Shown here piece after piece: positions 1 through 10,385 of a DNA stretch of 32,247 nucleotides. The stretch spans positions 1-32,247 of the forward strand of contig VGRJ01000048.1 in assembly GCA_016875405.1 (NCBI GenBank), given 5' to 3'. The notes beneath the pieces are model-generated. The model was not told where the DNA came from. It saw only the letters and a list, made by a program, of their open reading frames with translations, and ran no database searches. How positions within the stretch are numbered: the stretch's first letter is position 1; every line of letters begins with the position of its first letter. The stretch is from Deltaproteobacteria bacterium (GTDB taxonomy: Bacteria > Myxococcota_A > Polyangia > Polyangiales > Polyangiaceae). Both the position numbers and the translations under genes were made by a program.

Positions 1-590
1 TGCTCGAACGCCGGCGGAACCTGCTGGTCGTCGAAGCGGCTCTGATCGACCACGATGTCCCCGACCATGCGGACGCCGGCGCGGCGTAGATCGGCGACCA
101 TCGCGTACAGGTGCCCATGCTCGAAGTTCGGGTCGCCCTCGCCTCGCAAGACGAGCGTGTCGACGCGATCCTCTCGGATTTTTCCGTAGAGACCGGTGAG
201 GTAACGATGATGAGGCCCGAGCGCCTTCAGCGCCGCCCAAGCGGTGACGAGCTTGGCGTTCGACGCGGGGTTCAAGGCGAGCGTCTCGTCACGGGCGGCG
301 ATGGCCCTCCCGGTGCGCACGTCGACGACCGAGACGCCCAGCTTTCCGCCGTAATGCCGGACCGCGTTCGACAGCTTCTGGATTTTCTCGGTCAGCCGCG
401 AGTCCTCCGACGTGGGAGAGGCGCTCGCCGAGGCCGCGGGCTCGGGCCCTCGACCGTTCGGCTTGCGCTTCTTCTGGGCGCGGGCGTCGTCCATGCCCCC
501 CATCACGAACGCGACCACGACCGCGAGCGCGCCGCTCGCGAGGGCGAGCGCTCGGGAGCGCCGGCTGTGAGGAAACGAACGAAACATCAT
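1..590 (-). CDS. dacB: D-alanyl-D-alanine carboxypeptidase/endopeptidase (PBP4 type), N-terminal part
   Basis: This is the first ~196 residues of a PBP4/DacB-like serine peptidase that trims or cleaves D-Ala peptide cross-links in periplasmic peptidoglycan. The frame stays open to the window edge, so the C-terminal half is missing. An N-terminal basic stretch and a hydrophobic segment (residues ~13-30) look like a signal peptide or anchor, followed by a charged, Pro/Ala/Ser-rich linker. The catalytic SxxK motif is visible as SNAK, preceded by LNPA as in the family, and the later GEGDPNF and DQSRFDD blocks match PBP4. Two in-frame ATGs lie at 590 and 587, neither with a good ribosome site. The gene is divergent from the lipoprotein at 655, leaving ~64 bases for both promoters. 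The family call is firm; the exact role (carboxy- or endopeptidase) cannot be told from this fragment. Confidence 0.88.
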   Translation of the reverse strand, partial: MMFRSFPHSRRSRALALASGALAVVVAFVMGGMDDARAQKKRKPNGRGPEPAASASASPTSEDSRLTEKIQKLSNAVRHYGGKLGVSVVDVRTGRAIAARDETLALNPASNAKLVTAWAALKALGPHHRYLTGLYGKIREDRVDTLVLRGEGDPNFEHGHLYAMVADLRRAGVRMVGDIVVDQSRFDDQQVPPAFE

Positions 591-654
591 GTCCGAGGCG
601 ATCGACGGTGCAGGTTGTTCGTCCGCGCCGTTTGGGCTAGTGATCCTGCCGCTC

Positions 655-1194
655 ATGAGGACCTCGACGCAAGCACTGCTCATCGCTCTCCTTCTCGTTG
701 GAGGCAACGCCGTCGGTTGCAACGGCTCTCGGCGCCCGCGGACTCCGGACGAGGCTCCGGCGTCGACGGCCGCGACGACGAGCGAGTCGCCGGCGCCCGA
801 GGCGAAGCCCGAGAAGCCTGCCGCCGCCGAGGCAGCACCGAGTGACACGTCCGGCTTCGACAAGGACATGGCCGACATGGTGCTCGAGCGCGGCCGCAAG
901 CAGGCGGTGCAGTGCCCGACTGTCGTCGCCGCGACGCCGACGGGCGAGGGCGAGATCGAGATCGTGTTTGACGGCCCGAGCGGGAAGATCGTCGACGTCG
1001 TGCTCGGCACCACGTTCGCTGCGGGCTCGGCCGATGGGCAGGCGTGCCTGAAGAACGCCTTCCTCGGCCAGATCGTGACGCGCTTCGAGGGCAAGAAAAA
1101 GGTCTCGTACACGCTGAACGTCCCGGCGCCACCTCCCCCCGAGAAGGCCACGAAGTCCCCGAGCGCAGCCGAGAAGGGCGGTAAGAAGAAGTGA
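655..1194 (+). CDS. Small lipoprotein with possible TonB/AgmX-like C-terminal domain
   Basis: A 179-residue exported protein of unknown function. I chose the ATG at 655 because it places a hydrophobic segment (residues 7-17) directly before AVGC, a lipobox-like site with Cys22 as the lipid-bearing residue; the longer frame from 589 would overlap the divergent dacB start. Residues ~25-65 are an Ala/Pro/Glu-rich linker. The C-terminal part (residues ~90-155) has the pattern GKIVDVVLG...ACLKNAFLGQIVTRF, which resembles the C-terminal domain of myxobacterial AgmX/PglI-type and TonB-like proteins (one conserved Cys, alternating strands), but this is a weak match. The tail is Lys/Pro-rich. The stop overlaps the GTG start of the next gene (GTGA), so the two are probably co-translated. 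Confidence 0.72.
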   Translation: MRTSTQALLIALLLVGGNAVGCNGSRRPRTPDEAPASTAATTSESPAPEAKPEKPAAAEAAPSDTSGFDKDMADMVLERGRKQAVQCPTVVAATPTGEGEIEIVFDGPSGKIVDVVLGTTFAAGSADGQACLKNAFLGQIVTRFEGKKKVSYTLNVPAPPPPEKATKSPSAAEKGGKKK

Positions 1195-1772
1195 CCCGTC
1201 GCCTCTTGGCGACCGTGGTGGTCTTGGGTTCGCTGCTCGCGCCGGGGCTCGTCCGCGCCGCGGATGACCCACCTGTGCCCGCAGCGGGTGAGGAGCCGAA
1301 GCCAGCCGCAGAGGACGCAAAGCCGGCGGCGGATGGCGCGAAGCCGGCGCCGGTGGTCGCGATCCCGGCGATCGAGCAGGCGCCAGTTCGTTATCCTCCA
1401 ACGCGCGTCCGTCTCCCGCTGATCCTCGGTGGCCTTGGCTTCACGGCCGCGGCCTACGCCGCCTCGGCCGGTACGGCCTACGGCTGGGATTACGTGCCCG
1501 GAGCGCAGTCGCTTTACATCCCGGTGGCCGGTCCTTGGATGGCCCTCGCCGAGAACCGCTGCCCCGCAGACGGCTCCGAGTGCGACCCGATGATCTACGC
1601 GCGCGGCATCCTCGAGGCCTTGAGCGGGCTCGCCCAGCTCGGGGGGCTCGCGGTCGCGGCGCAGGGGATCTTCATGACCACGGAAGCGAAGCCCGCGCCA
1701 CGCACGAGCCTCTCGATCGTCCCCGTGGTGACCGAGACGATGACCGGGGTCACCGTCGGTGGCGCCTTCTAG
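1191..1772 (+). CDS. Exported hypothetical protein with two hydrophobic segments
   Basis: A 193-residue protein that I do not recognise. It starts at a GTG sharing bases with the stop of the preceding lipoprotein gene. Residues 1-23 form a signal peptide with a probable cleavage after VRA. Next comes a low-complexity stretch built from repeats of the type (E/D)xAKPAAxxAKPA (residues ~30-55). The remainder has two Gly/Ala-rich hydrophobic segments, at ~78-100 and ~143-165, separated by a loop with two Cys residues (ENRCPADGSEC). The ending TGVTVGGAF, finishing in Phe, would suit an envelope protein. It is likely anchored in or attached to an envelope membrane. The gene ends in a convergent junction with the FAH-like gene; a weak 5-bp inverted repeat (1784-1799) lies between them. 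Confidence 0.65.
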   Translation: MTRRLLATVVVLGSLLAPGLVRAADDPPVPAAGEEPKPAAEDAKPAADGAKPAPVVAIPAIEQAPVRYPPTRVRLPLILGGLGFTAAAYAASAGTAYGWDYVPGAQSLYIPVAGPWMALAENRCPADGSECDPMIYARGILEALSGLAQLGGLAVAAQGIFMTTEAKPAPRTSLSIVPVVTETMTGVTVGGAF

Positions 1773-1866
1773 CGAGCGCCGAGCCGCTCCAAGCAGCGGA
1801 CCGAACCGCGGATGTTGGTGGGTCGGGTCGCTCACCTCGCCCATGCGCCTTTTGCGCCGCGCAACG

Positions 1867-2736
1867 TCAGAGACGCCGTCGCGAGCCTGCCGGGCGTCGC
1901 CATCGCTCCTCGAGCGATGCCTCCACCGACCAGGCCGACAGGGTCATCACACGCGGGAGCGTGACGGCGACCCGACCATCGCGCGGGCGGGCCAGGCGTG
2001 CGTTCGTGGGCGCGCCGAGACCGAGCACGTCGCCGGCGCGCAAGGAGACATGGTGGCTCACGTAGGCGACGAGCTCACCCGGGTCATGCTCGCCCCCTTC
2101 GAACGCGCACGTCTCGACACGGCGCCCCTCGGCTTCGATGACGAGGCGTAGCTCGTCGAGCCGGAGAGGTCCGGGCGTCGTGACGAGGTAAGGCCCGAGC
2201 TGCGCCGGAGTTGGAGGGGCCGCGCGCTCCCAGTCCCCCGGGAGGACCCAGTCGACGATCAGGGTGTACCCGACCACCGCTCGCTCCGCCTCGATCGCGC
2301 TGGCTTGCTCGAGGTCATCACCGAGCACGACCGCGAGGCCGACCTCGGCGAGCGCGCCCGACGAGGCGACCAAGGCCGGTTGACCACTCCCAAGGAAGGC
2401 GCGCGCGTCACGCATTCGAAAGCCGGGTCCGCCCGCCGAGAGCGCTCGCGGCGCTAGCTGTACGTGGCTCGCCCTTGATGGATCGCAAGGCGGAAGCAGG
2501 AGCGCGCCATCGTCTGGGAGGCGCGCCGCGGTCGGTCGACGCCCCGAGAGCAAGCGCGCCTCAAGCGAGTCGAGCCCAGCCGCCCGGGAGGCGATGACCC
2601 GCTCGAAGAAGTCGCCCCCTGCCCCCGCGAGGCCGAAGCTCTGCTCGAGCAACGCTACGTCGTAGAGCGCGCCGTCGCAGGCGAGCGCCACCGTCGGCAG
2701 CGCGCGCTCGGGCACTCGAATTCGTCCCAGCTTCAC
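1867..2736 (-). CDS. Fumarylacetoacetate hydrolase (FAH) family protein, altered metal site
   Basis: A 289-residue protein with the FAH C-terminal fold: the block AEVGLAVVLG, then AVVGYTLIVDW, LGPYLVTTPGP, and LRAGDVLGLGAPT follow the usual family order. FAH enzymes hydrolyse or decarboxylate beta-diketo acids using a metal held by two Glu of an ExE motif and an Asp. Here the first Glu (E131) and the Asp (D162) are present, but the second Glu is Gly133, and the RD after the Asp block is absent, so activity may differ or be lost. The open frame continues upstream to 2862 through sequence unlike the family and into the pyrG start; I chose GTG at 2736, which begins VKLGRIR as FAH proteins often do. 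It is divergent from pyrG. Substrate is unknown. Confidence 0.72.
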   Translation of the reverse strand: MKLGRIRVPERALPTVALACDGALYDVALLEQSFGLAGAGGDFFERVIASRAAGLDSLEARLLSGRRPTAARLPDDGALLLPPCDPSRASHVQLAPRALSAGGPGFRMRDARAFLGSGQPALVASSGALAEVGLAVVLGDDLEQASAIEAERAVVGYTLIVDWVLPGDWERAAPPTPAQLGPYLVTTPGPLRLDELRLVIEAEGRRVETCAFEGGEHDPGELVAYVSHHVSLRAGDVLGLGAPTNARLARPRDGRVAVTLPRVMTLSAWSVEASLEERWRRPAGSRRRL

Positions 2737-2803
2737 GCGCAAACTCTGTGCACTTCCGCACGCGAACGCAAACGTTGTGTCCACGGCACGTCGCCGTTTG
2801 CCA

Positions 2804-2831
2804 TTGACGCACGAGGGGCCTTCTCTGATAG
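2804..2831 (+). promoter_or_regulatory. Possible sigma70-type promoter of pyrG
   Basis: TTGACG (2804-2809) matches five of six bases of the -35 consensus; 16 bases later TGATAG (2826-2831) could be a poor -10 box. A transcript would then begin near 2838, which favours the ATG at 2874 over the GTG at 2841 as the pyrG start. The -10 match is weak and the call is by eye. Confidence 0.3.
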
Positions 2832-4526
<1,695 letters not shown>

Positions 4527-4529
<3 letters not shown>

Positions 4530-4546
4530 CCGTCAGCGCTCGGTCA
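4527..4546. terminator. Inverted repeat joining the two convergent stop codons
   Basis: TGACCG (4527-4532) and CGGTCA (4541-4546) form a 6-bp perfect stem around an 8-base loop. The left arm starts with the pyrG stop codon and the right arm ends with the complement of the stop codon of the opposite gene. There is no T-run on either side, so a role as a two-way terminator is only a guess. Confidence 0.3.
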
Positions 4547-7500
4547 CTGGATGCCGTAACGCGCGAGCCGCCGATAAAACGTTCGGCGCGGGATCCCCAC
4601 GAGTCGAGCTGCCTCGGCACGGTTCCAGCCCGTGCGCTTCAGGGCGTCGAGGATGCGGACACGCTCGGCCTCGTCGTAGTCCTCACGCGAGGCCACGTCG
4701 TCGAGCTCCGTCGCTCCCTCGTCACGATGGCTCGGCTCCGAGCTTCGCGGCGCGCGCACGGGAGGCGCACCGACCCTGGGGAGATCGAAGTCGTCGACGC
4801 CGAGTTCGTCGCCGTCGCTCAAGATCCAGGCGTTCAGGAGCACGTTCTCGAGCTGGCGGACGTTGCCGGGCCAAGCATACCCCTGGAGCACCCGCGTCGC
4901 CTCGCGACTGACGCTGCGGCGCTCGCGAGAGTATCGAGCGGCGAAGATGCGCAAGAAGTGGTCGACGAGGAGCGGAACGTCCTCGGCTCGCTCGCGCAAG
5001 GACGGTGACCGCACCGCGATCACGTTGAGGCGGTAGTACAGGTCCTCGCGGAAGGTGCCGCGCGCCACCATGTCCGCAAGGTCGCGGTGCGTCGCGGCGA
5101 TGACGCGGACGTCGACGCTCTCCTCCTTCGTGCCGCCGACGGGCCGAAGGACCTTTTCTTGCAGGACGCGCAAGAGACCCGCCTGCATTTTCTGCGGCAT
5201 CTCGCCGATCTCGTCGAGGAGGATCGTGCCGCCGTCGAGCTCACGAAAGAGGCCCTTCTTGTCCCGATCGGCGCCCGTAAAGGCGCCGCGCACGTGTCCG
5301 AACAGCTCGCTCTCGAGCAAGTGCTCGGGGATGGCCCCGCAGTTTAGGCCGACGAAGCGCTGCTTCGCGCGCGACCCCATCGCGTGGACCGTACGAGCGA
5401 TCACCTCCTTGCCGGTGCCGCTCTCACCTGTGATGAGCAGCGGGACGTCGGCGTCCTTCACGCGCTCGATCACCGCATAGACGCTGCGCATCGCGTCGCT
5501 CGTACCCACGATGTCGCCGTACCCGAAGTGCCCGCGCAGGACGGCCTTGACGCTTCGGAGCGAGCGCTTCGTCTCGGCGAGCTGCTCGGTGCGGCGACCG
5601 AGCACCTCCTCGAGCTTCGTGCGGGCCGCCTCGAGCTCTCGGTTCGCAGCCTCGAGCTCGAGCGCGCGCTCACGGTTCTCGGAGAGGAGCCGCGCCGTCT
5701 GGATCGCGATCGCCGACTGCTCGGCGAGCGCCAGCAGCGAGGGGATCTCGGCCGCAAACGTGGCGCCAGACCGGAGGCGCGTCTCGAGGTAGAGCGCCCC
5801 GAGTTTATCACCAGACCGCGCGCGGATCGGCGCGCAGACCACCGATCGCAGCATCAACTGGTGAACCGACACGTACCCGGCGACGCGCTCGTCGCTGGGG
5901 GCGTCGACCGCCAAGAAGACCTCGCCCGTCGCGAGCACGCGCTCGGCGATCGAGCGCGAAAACACTGTGTGCGGCTCGTTTCCGTCTCGCTCGCGCGCCG
6001 CGTGAATGCTGAGGTATGGCTCCCCCGAGCGACTTCGCAGAAGGACGAAGCCCTGCTCGGCGTCGAGGAGGCGGACCGCACACTCGGCGATGCGGTCGAG
6101 CAACCGCTCGAGGTCGTATTCGCCCGCGAGCTGGCGATTGATTTCGAGCAAGAGCGAGAGCCTGTCGTTGCGCGGAACCGGAGCGCCGAGCTGCGTTGCA
6201 GCGGACGCATCGAACTCGGCATCGAGGATGAACGACGACGACGGTCCTGCCACGAGCGACGGGCGCGGCGGAGCCACGCTCCCTGGTCGGCCTCGAAGGT
6301 CGCGGCGGCGCGGGTCGTTCCAGAAGACCTCCTTCAGGTCGCGCGGCAGCGGAGCCGCGATCGCCTCGAGGCTCGCAACCGCGCGGCGGGTGTCATCCGC
6401 CTCATCGGCGGGCCGAAACTCGGCGGCCGAGAGCTGCGCGCGAGCGAGGAGCGCACGCCAGACCCAGTCTCGCTGACCGCGCCTCTCGGCGGCCGCGAGG
6501 CACTCGTCGAACGCCGCGCGAGAGTCCGCCCAACGCCCCGCGAGGTATGCGACGGTCGCCTTCGCGAAGTGCCGCAGCGCCTCGTGCGTCGTGGAGTCGC
6601 CGAGGATCGCCTCAGCGGCGAGCAGCTCGTCCTGGAGCTGAAGCGGGTCCCATCCCGGCACCTTGGCGAGGACCAGGATCCTCTCGAGCAGTGCCTCGGC
6701 CGCGTCGCTGAGTCGCCCGAGCTCTTGGTAGATCTCTGCGCTCGCGACGAGCTTTTCCTGACCGAGCTCGAGCTCACCCGCGAGGACGCAACTCTCGGCC
6801 TCGAGCCCGAGGAGCTGCGCTCGCGCCGCGCCTGAGAGGCGGTCACGTTCGGCGGCGAGCGCGTCGAGGGAGGCCTGCGCGCGGGCGAGTCGTCCCACGT
6901 AGAGGTCGAGGCTCGCGAGGTTGAAGAGCGCCTGACGAAGCGCGGCCGCGCGGCCGCTGCGACGTCCCATGTCGACAGCGGCCTCGAGGTGAGCGAGAGC
7001 CGAGCCGATGTCTCCGCGTTGATGCGCGATCGTTCCGAGGTTGAGGCGCGTCGTGGCGACGTAGCCCGCGTCGCCCGCGCGCTCGGCGTGCTCGAGGGCG
7101 TCAAGATAGGCTACCTCTGCGTCGGCGAGCTTGTCGCTGCGCTGGAGCGCGAAGGCCAGCGAGCCGAACGCGACCGCGGCGACGCGCGGCTCACCGGGGA
7201 TCCGCGCAAGCGCGGCCGCACGCTCGAGGGTGTCGAGGGCGAGCGCATGTCGCCCGGAAAGGCTTCGCGCGAGCCCGGCGACGGCGAGCGCATCGACGAT
7301 GAGGTGATGCGCTCCGAGCGGGGCGAGCTCGTCGGCCGGTGCCTCGACGTCGGTACCAAGAGCGGAGAGGGCTCGGTTCGCGTGGACCTCCGCGTTCGAG
7401 TGATCGCCGGCACGCAGATGTGCGCGCGCCTTCTGTCCATGCCAGGCCGCAACCTCGAGGGGCATCGCCGAGGCGAGAAGCGACTCGGTCGCGACGAGGG

Positions 7501-9055
7501 CGTCGAGGGCGCTGACCGGTTCACCGCGACCAGTCAGCAGCTTCGCGCGCGCGAGCGACAGGGAGAGCGAGACCTCGTCAGCATAGGCCTCGAGGTACTC
7601 GGCCGCGGTATCGAGCCGGCCACGGTCGAGCAGGCGATGGACCTCCACGAGATCGATGCGCACGCCCGAAGGCACCGGAGCCTCCTCGAGCGCGGCGTCG
7701 AGGTCATCGAGCGACACCACGGCGCGCGACTCGAGGCGCTCGATTGTCGCGCGCAGCGGCCCGGGGAACCCGCCCGCGCGCGACACGAGCTGACGCGCGA
7801 CCTCGTCGCGGAGCGAGGGCATGAAGCGCGCCACGAGCGCGCGTGCGTCGACGTCCTGAAGAGGCGAGACCTGGAACCATCCAAAGGTCCGGTCGCTCTC
7901 GAGGCCCACCTCTCCGGGCCTCCCGCCCACCGTCGCGACGAGCCGGGCGCCGCGCGCGCGAAGGGCGTCGATGCGCCGAAAGTCGCTCTCGGGCAGTCGG
8001 TCGGCGTCGTCAACGAGCAAAACGAGCGTGCTCGGATCGTCGGGCAACATCGAGGGTGCAAGCGCGAGATCGAGGGTCGCAGGCTCACCGGCGGCGATGT
8101 CGACGACGGCGTGGCCACCAACCCCGAGCGACCAGGACAGGCGTCGGAGCAACGTCGTGCGGCCCGACCCGGATGGGCCGCCGACGATGAGGCCCGACCC
8201 CGAAGGCATGCCCGCGACGACCGAGAGCAGCTCGGCCGAGACGGCGTCACCTCCAACGATCGTCCAGACTCGACGGGTGTCGGTGCCGCGATGGGACATG
8301 GCCGCCGCATCGTCGAGCTGAAGCGCGGAGCGGAGGGCCTCGGCGAACTCGTCGACGCTCGGATACCGCTCGGCCGGCACCTCGGACGTGGCGCGGCGAG
8401 CCACCGCGCGTGCCGCGACGACGTGACGCTTGCCGAGCGAGCGCCCCGTCGCCGACAAGGTCTCCTCGAGGCTCGCGCCGAGGGCGTAGACCTCGGCCTG
8501 CGGAGTGAGCGGCTCGCAGCGGAACAGCTCGGGCGCCGCGTAGCGAGGCGTGAGCCCCTCGGGCCGCGCGCCCCCCTCGCGCCACGCGGCGGCCAGCCCG
8601 AGGTCGACCAGTGTCGCGCGCCCGTCGGGGCCGACGATGATGTTCGCGGGCTTCACGTCCCCGTGGAGCAAGAGGGCGCGATGGAGGCTCGTGAGGAGAT
8701 CGGCCGCCTGGATCAACGCGCCGAGGCAGACGCGCGCATCTGACTTGGTATTGATCAAGTCGGCGAGGCTCGAGCCGACCACGAGCTCGCGGGCAAGGTA
8801 AACACGCCCCGAGCGCGGGAGGCGCCCGAAATGGAGGACCCGCGGAACGCCGAGCCCCTCGATGCCGGAGAGCGCCGTGGCCTCGCGCACGAGGGCCATC
8901 ACCTCCGGCTCGTCGGCACCTGGCCTGAGGAGCTTCAACGCGACGTCGGCCCCGGTCACGCGATCGCGCGCGGACCAGACCTCCCCGCTCCCGCCCTGCC
9001 CGAGGCGCTCGATCGGTTCGTAACGTGCGGGGAACTCGGCCGTCATCGCGATCAT
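4544..9055 (-). CDS. Ser/Thr kinase - ATPase - TPR - GAF - sigma54 activator fusion regulator
   Basis: A 1,503-residue cytoplasmic signalling protein. Order: protein kinase (~10-245; Gly-loop GQGGSGEV at 19-26, Lys41, catalytic loop HGDVKPAN with Asp133, DLG at 151-153); a STAND/AAA-like ATPase (~265-440; P-loop GPSGSGRTT with Arg299 where Lys is usual, Walker B LVLLVDDADRL); TPR-like helices (~475-910); GAF (~970-1125); a coiled coil (~1126-1165); the sigma54-contacting AAA+ domain (Walker A GESGTGKE at 1210, GAFTGA at 1257-1262, Walker B GGTILLDEIGE); and a Fis-type helix-turn-helix in the last ~38 residues (NRAEAARLVGIPRRTFYRRL). The presence of GAFTGA means it should activate RNA polymerase-sigma54. 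The kinase-ATPase-TPR front resembles PknK-like proteins. Targets are unknown; no response regulator receiver domain is present. ATG at 9055 places the kinase at the usual distance from the N-terminus. Confidence 0.94.
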   Translation of the reverse strand: MIAMTAEFPARYEPIERLGQGGSGEVWSARDRVTGADVALKLLRPGADEPEVMALVREATALSGIEGLGVPRVLHFGRLPRSGRVYLARELVVGSSLADLINTKSDARVCLGALIQAADLLTSLHRALLLHGDVKPANIIVGPDGRATLVDLGLAAAWREGGARPEGLTPRYAAPELFRCEPLTPQAEVYALGASLEETLSATGRSLGKRHVVAARAVARRATSEVPAERYPSVDEFAEALRSALQLDDAAAMSHRGTDTRRVWTIVGGDAVSAELLSVVAGMPSGSGLIVGGPSGSGRTTLLRRLSWSLGVGGHAVVDIAAGEPATLDLALAPSMLPDDPSTLVLLVDDADRLPESDFRRIDALRARGARLVATVGGRPGEVGLESDRTFGWFQVSPLQDVDARALVARFMPSLRDEVARQLVSRAGGFPGPLRATIERLESRAVVSLDDLDAALEEAPVPSGVRIDLVEVHRLLDRGRLDTAAEYLEAYADEVSLSLSLARAKLLTGRGEPVSALDALVATESLLASAMPLEVAAWHGQKARAHLRAGDHSNAEVHANRALSALGTDVEAPADELAPLGAHHLIVDALAVAGLARSLSGRHALALDTLERAAALARIPGEPRVAAVAFGSLAFALQRSDKLADAEVAYLDALEHAERAGDAGYVATTRLNLGTIAHQRGDIGSALAHLEAAVDMGRRSGRAAALRQALFNLASLDLYVGRLARAQASLDALAAERDRLSGAARAQLLGLEAESCVLAGELELGQEKLVASAEIYQELGRLSDAAEALLERILVLAKVPGWDPLQLQDELLAAEAILGDSTTHEALRHFAKATVAYLAGRWADSRAAFDECLAAAERRGQRDWVWRALLARAQLSAAEFRPADEADDTRRAVASLEAIAAPLPRDLKEVFWNDPRRRDLRGRPGSVAPPRPSLVAGPSSSFILDAEFDASAATQLGAPVPRNDRLSLLLEINRQLAGEYDLERLLDRIAECAVRLLDAEQGFVLLRSRSGEPYLSIHAARERDGNEPHTVFSRSIAERVLATGEVFLAVDAPSDERVAGYVSVHQLMLRSVVCAPIRARSGDKLGALYLETRLRSGATFAAEIPSLLALAEQSAIAIQTARLLSENRERALELEAANRELEAARTKLEEVLGRRTEQLAETKRSLRSVKAVLRGHFGYGDIVGTSDAMRSVYAVIERVKDADVPLLITGESGTGKEVIARTVHAMGSRAKQRFVGLNCGAIPEHLLESELFGHVRGAFTGADRDKKGLFRELDGGTILLDEIGEMPQKMQAGLLRVLQEKVLRPVGGTKEESVDVRVIAATHRDLADMVARGTFREDLYYRLNVIAVRSPSLRERAEDVPLLVDHFLRIFAARYSRERRSVSREATRVLQGYAWPGNVRQLENVLLNAWILSDGDELGVDDFDLPRVGAPPVRAPRSSEPSHRDEGATELDDVASREDYDEAERVRILDALKRTGWNRAEAARLVGIPRRTFYRRLARYGIQ

Positions 9056-9182
9056 GTCGTCGCCGGAGAGAGGTTGCGGCGGCGAGCGTCGAGAGGTTAC
9101 AACGGTCCCCTCGAGCCATGACGGAATTCGCCACGCAGCGACCTCATCCGGCGTACGCCCCGTCGCTCAGTGCGAACTCACC

Positions 9183-10367
9183 ATGACGGCCGTCATCCTG
9201 AACAGCACCGCGGTCCTGCAGACGATCGACCGCGAGCGCAAGGGGCGCTTCGTGAAGGAGATCGTGCTCGCAAGGCCCGAAGGCGCCGCGCTGCCGCTCG
9301 ACGAAGAGCTCGAGGACAAGGAGGACGACGACGCGCCCCTGTCCTCGGAGCACGACGAGATGCCGCCGGTCGGAGGGCTTGGTCCTAGCCGACAAGCGGT
9401 GCCGCTCGCGATGGTGCGCAAGCGCGACGAGGATGTGGCGAGCGGCGTCAAGGGGAGCCGCGGCGCGGTCCTGCTCATCCATGGCTACGGTCAAAACCGC
9501 TACGTCTGGCACCTCCCTGCTCGGAGCTTCTCGAATTACCTCGCGGCCGAGGGCTTCGATGTCTTCAACCTCGACCTGCGCGGGCACGGACGCTCACGGC
9601 ACCTCGGCGCCCGCCCTCCGCGCGACCTCGCCGACTACGTGAGGGACGATGTCCCGGCTGCCGTCGCCGCGGTACGCCGCGTCTCGGGGCACGACCGCGT
9701 GTTCCTCATCGGGCACTCGCTCGGCGGTCTCATCAGCTACGCCGCCGCGCCCGCCCTGATCGAGCACGTGGCGGGGATTGTGACGCTCGGGAGCCCGTAC
9801 CACTTCACCCGCGGGTCCCGGTTCCTTTCGCTGTTCGGGAGCGCCATGCTCGCCCTCGACCGACGCCTGTCGCTCGGCGACGGGCTCCACTTCAAGGACG
9901 CCGGCGAGATCATGCGCCTCGCCCGCGTGTTCATCGAGAGCCCGGTATTTCCGCTTCCGATCCGCGGGCATGCGCCCGGCGCCATCGAGCCGCGGGTGCT
10001 CGGGCAGCACATGTCGCTCGCGATGGATCGCGGGAGCCTCGCGGTGATGCGGAACCTGTTCCTGCGCGCGGCCGAAGCGCGTGCAAGCGGGCACCGCCTC
10101 GGCGTCCTCTACGGCTTTGCCGCCGCCTTCGAAGCACTCGACGTTCCGCTCTTGGTCATCGCAGGGAGCGACGACGGCCTCGCACCGCCCGAGTCGGTCC
10201 GACCCGCCTACGAACGCTCGAACTCCCCCGACAAAGCGTACCGCGTGTTTCCCAACGGCCACATCGACATCGTGGTCGGCAAGGACGCGCCGACCACCAT
10301 CTGGCCACTCATCAGCGACTGGATGCGTAACCGCAACAAGCGCCAGTCGAACGCCGTCAACGCCTGA
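9183..10367 (+). CDS. Alpha/beta hydrolase with acidic N-terminal extension
   Basis: A 394-residue protein with a complete alpha/beta-hydrolase core: oxyanion-region LLIHGYGQNR (~97-106), strand-turn DLRGHGRS, nucleophile elbow GHSLGG with Ser179, acid in AGSDDGLAPP (Asp331) and His360 in PNGH. It is therefore probably an active esterase, lipase or related acyl hydrolase; the substrate is unknown. The first ~90 residues are unusual, with a short region (KGRFVKEIVLA) followed by a very acidic stretch (EELEDKEDDD) and Pro/Gly linker. No signal peptide is seen, so it is likely cytoplasmic. I chose the ATG at 9183; the open frame reaches back to 9054 but that part runs into the divergent regulator start. 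The next gene follows after 18 bases and is probably co-transcribed. Confidence 0.85.
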   Translation: MTAVILNSTAVLQTIDRERKGRFVKEIVLARPEGAALPLDEELEDKEDDDAPLSSEHDEMPPVGGLGPSRQAVPLAMVRKRDEDVASGVKGSRGAVLLIHGYGQNRYVWHLPARSFSNYLAAEGFDVFNLDLRGHGRSRHLGARPPRDLADYVRDDVPAAVAAVRRVSGHDRVFLIGHSLGGLISYAAAPALIEHVAGIVTLGSPYHFTRGSRFLSLFGSAMLALDRRLSLGDGLHFKDAGEIMRLARVFIESPVFPLPIRGHAPGAIEPRVLGQHMSLAMDRGSLAVMRNLFLRAAEARASGHRLGVLYGFAAAFEALDVPLLVIAGSDDGLAPPESVRPAYERSNSPDKAYRVFPNGHIDIVVGKDAPTTIWPLISDWMRNRNKRQSNAVNA

Positions 10368-10385
10368 ACCGAGGAGACCGCCGCC

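Noticed and set aside
1784-1799. CCGCT/AGCGG inverted repeat after the gene at 1191
   Set aside because: Only 5 bp with a 6-base loop and no T-run; too weak to list as a terminator.
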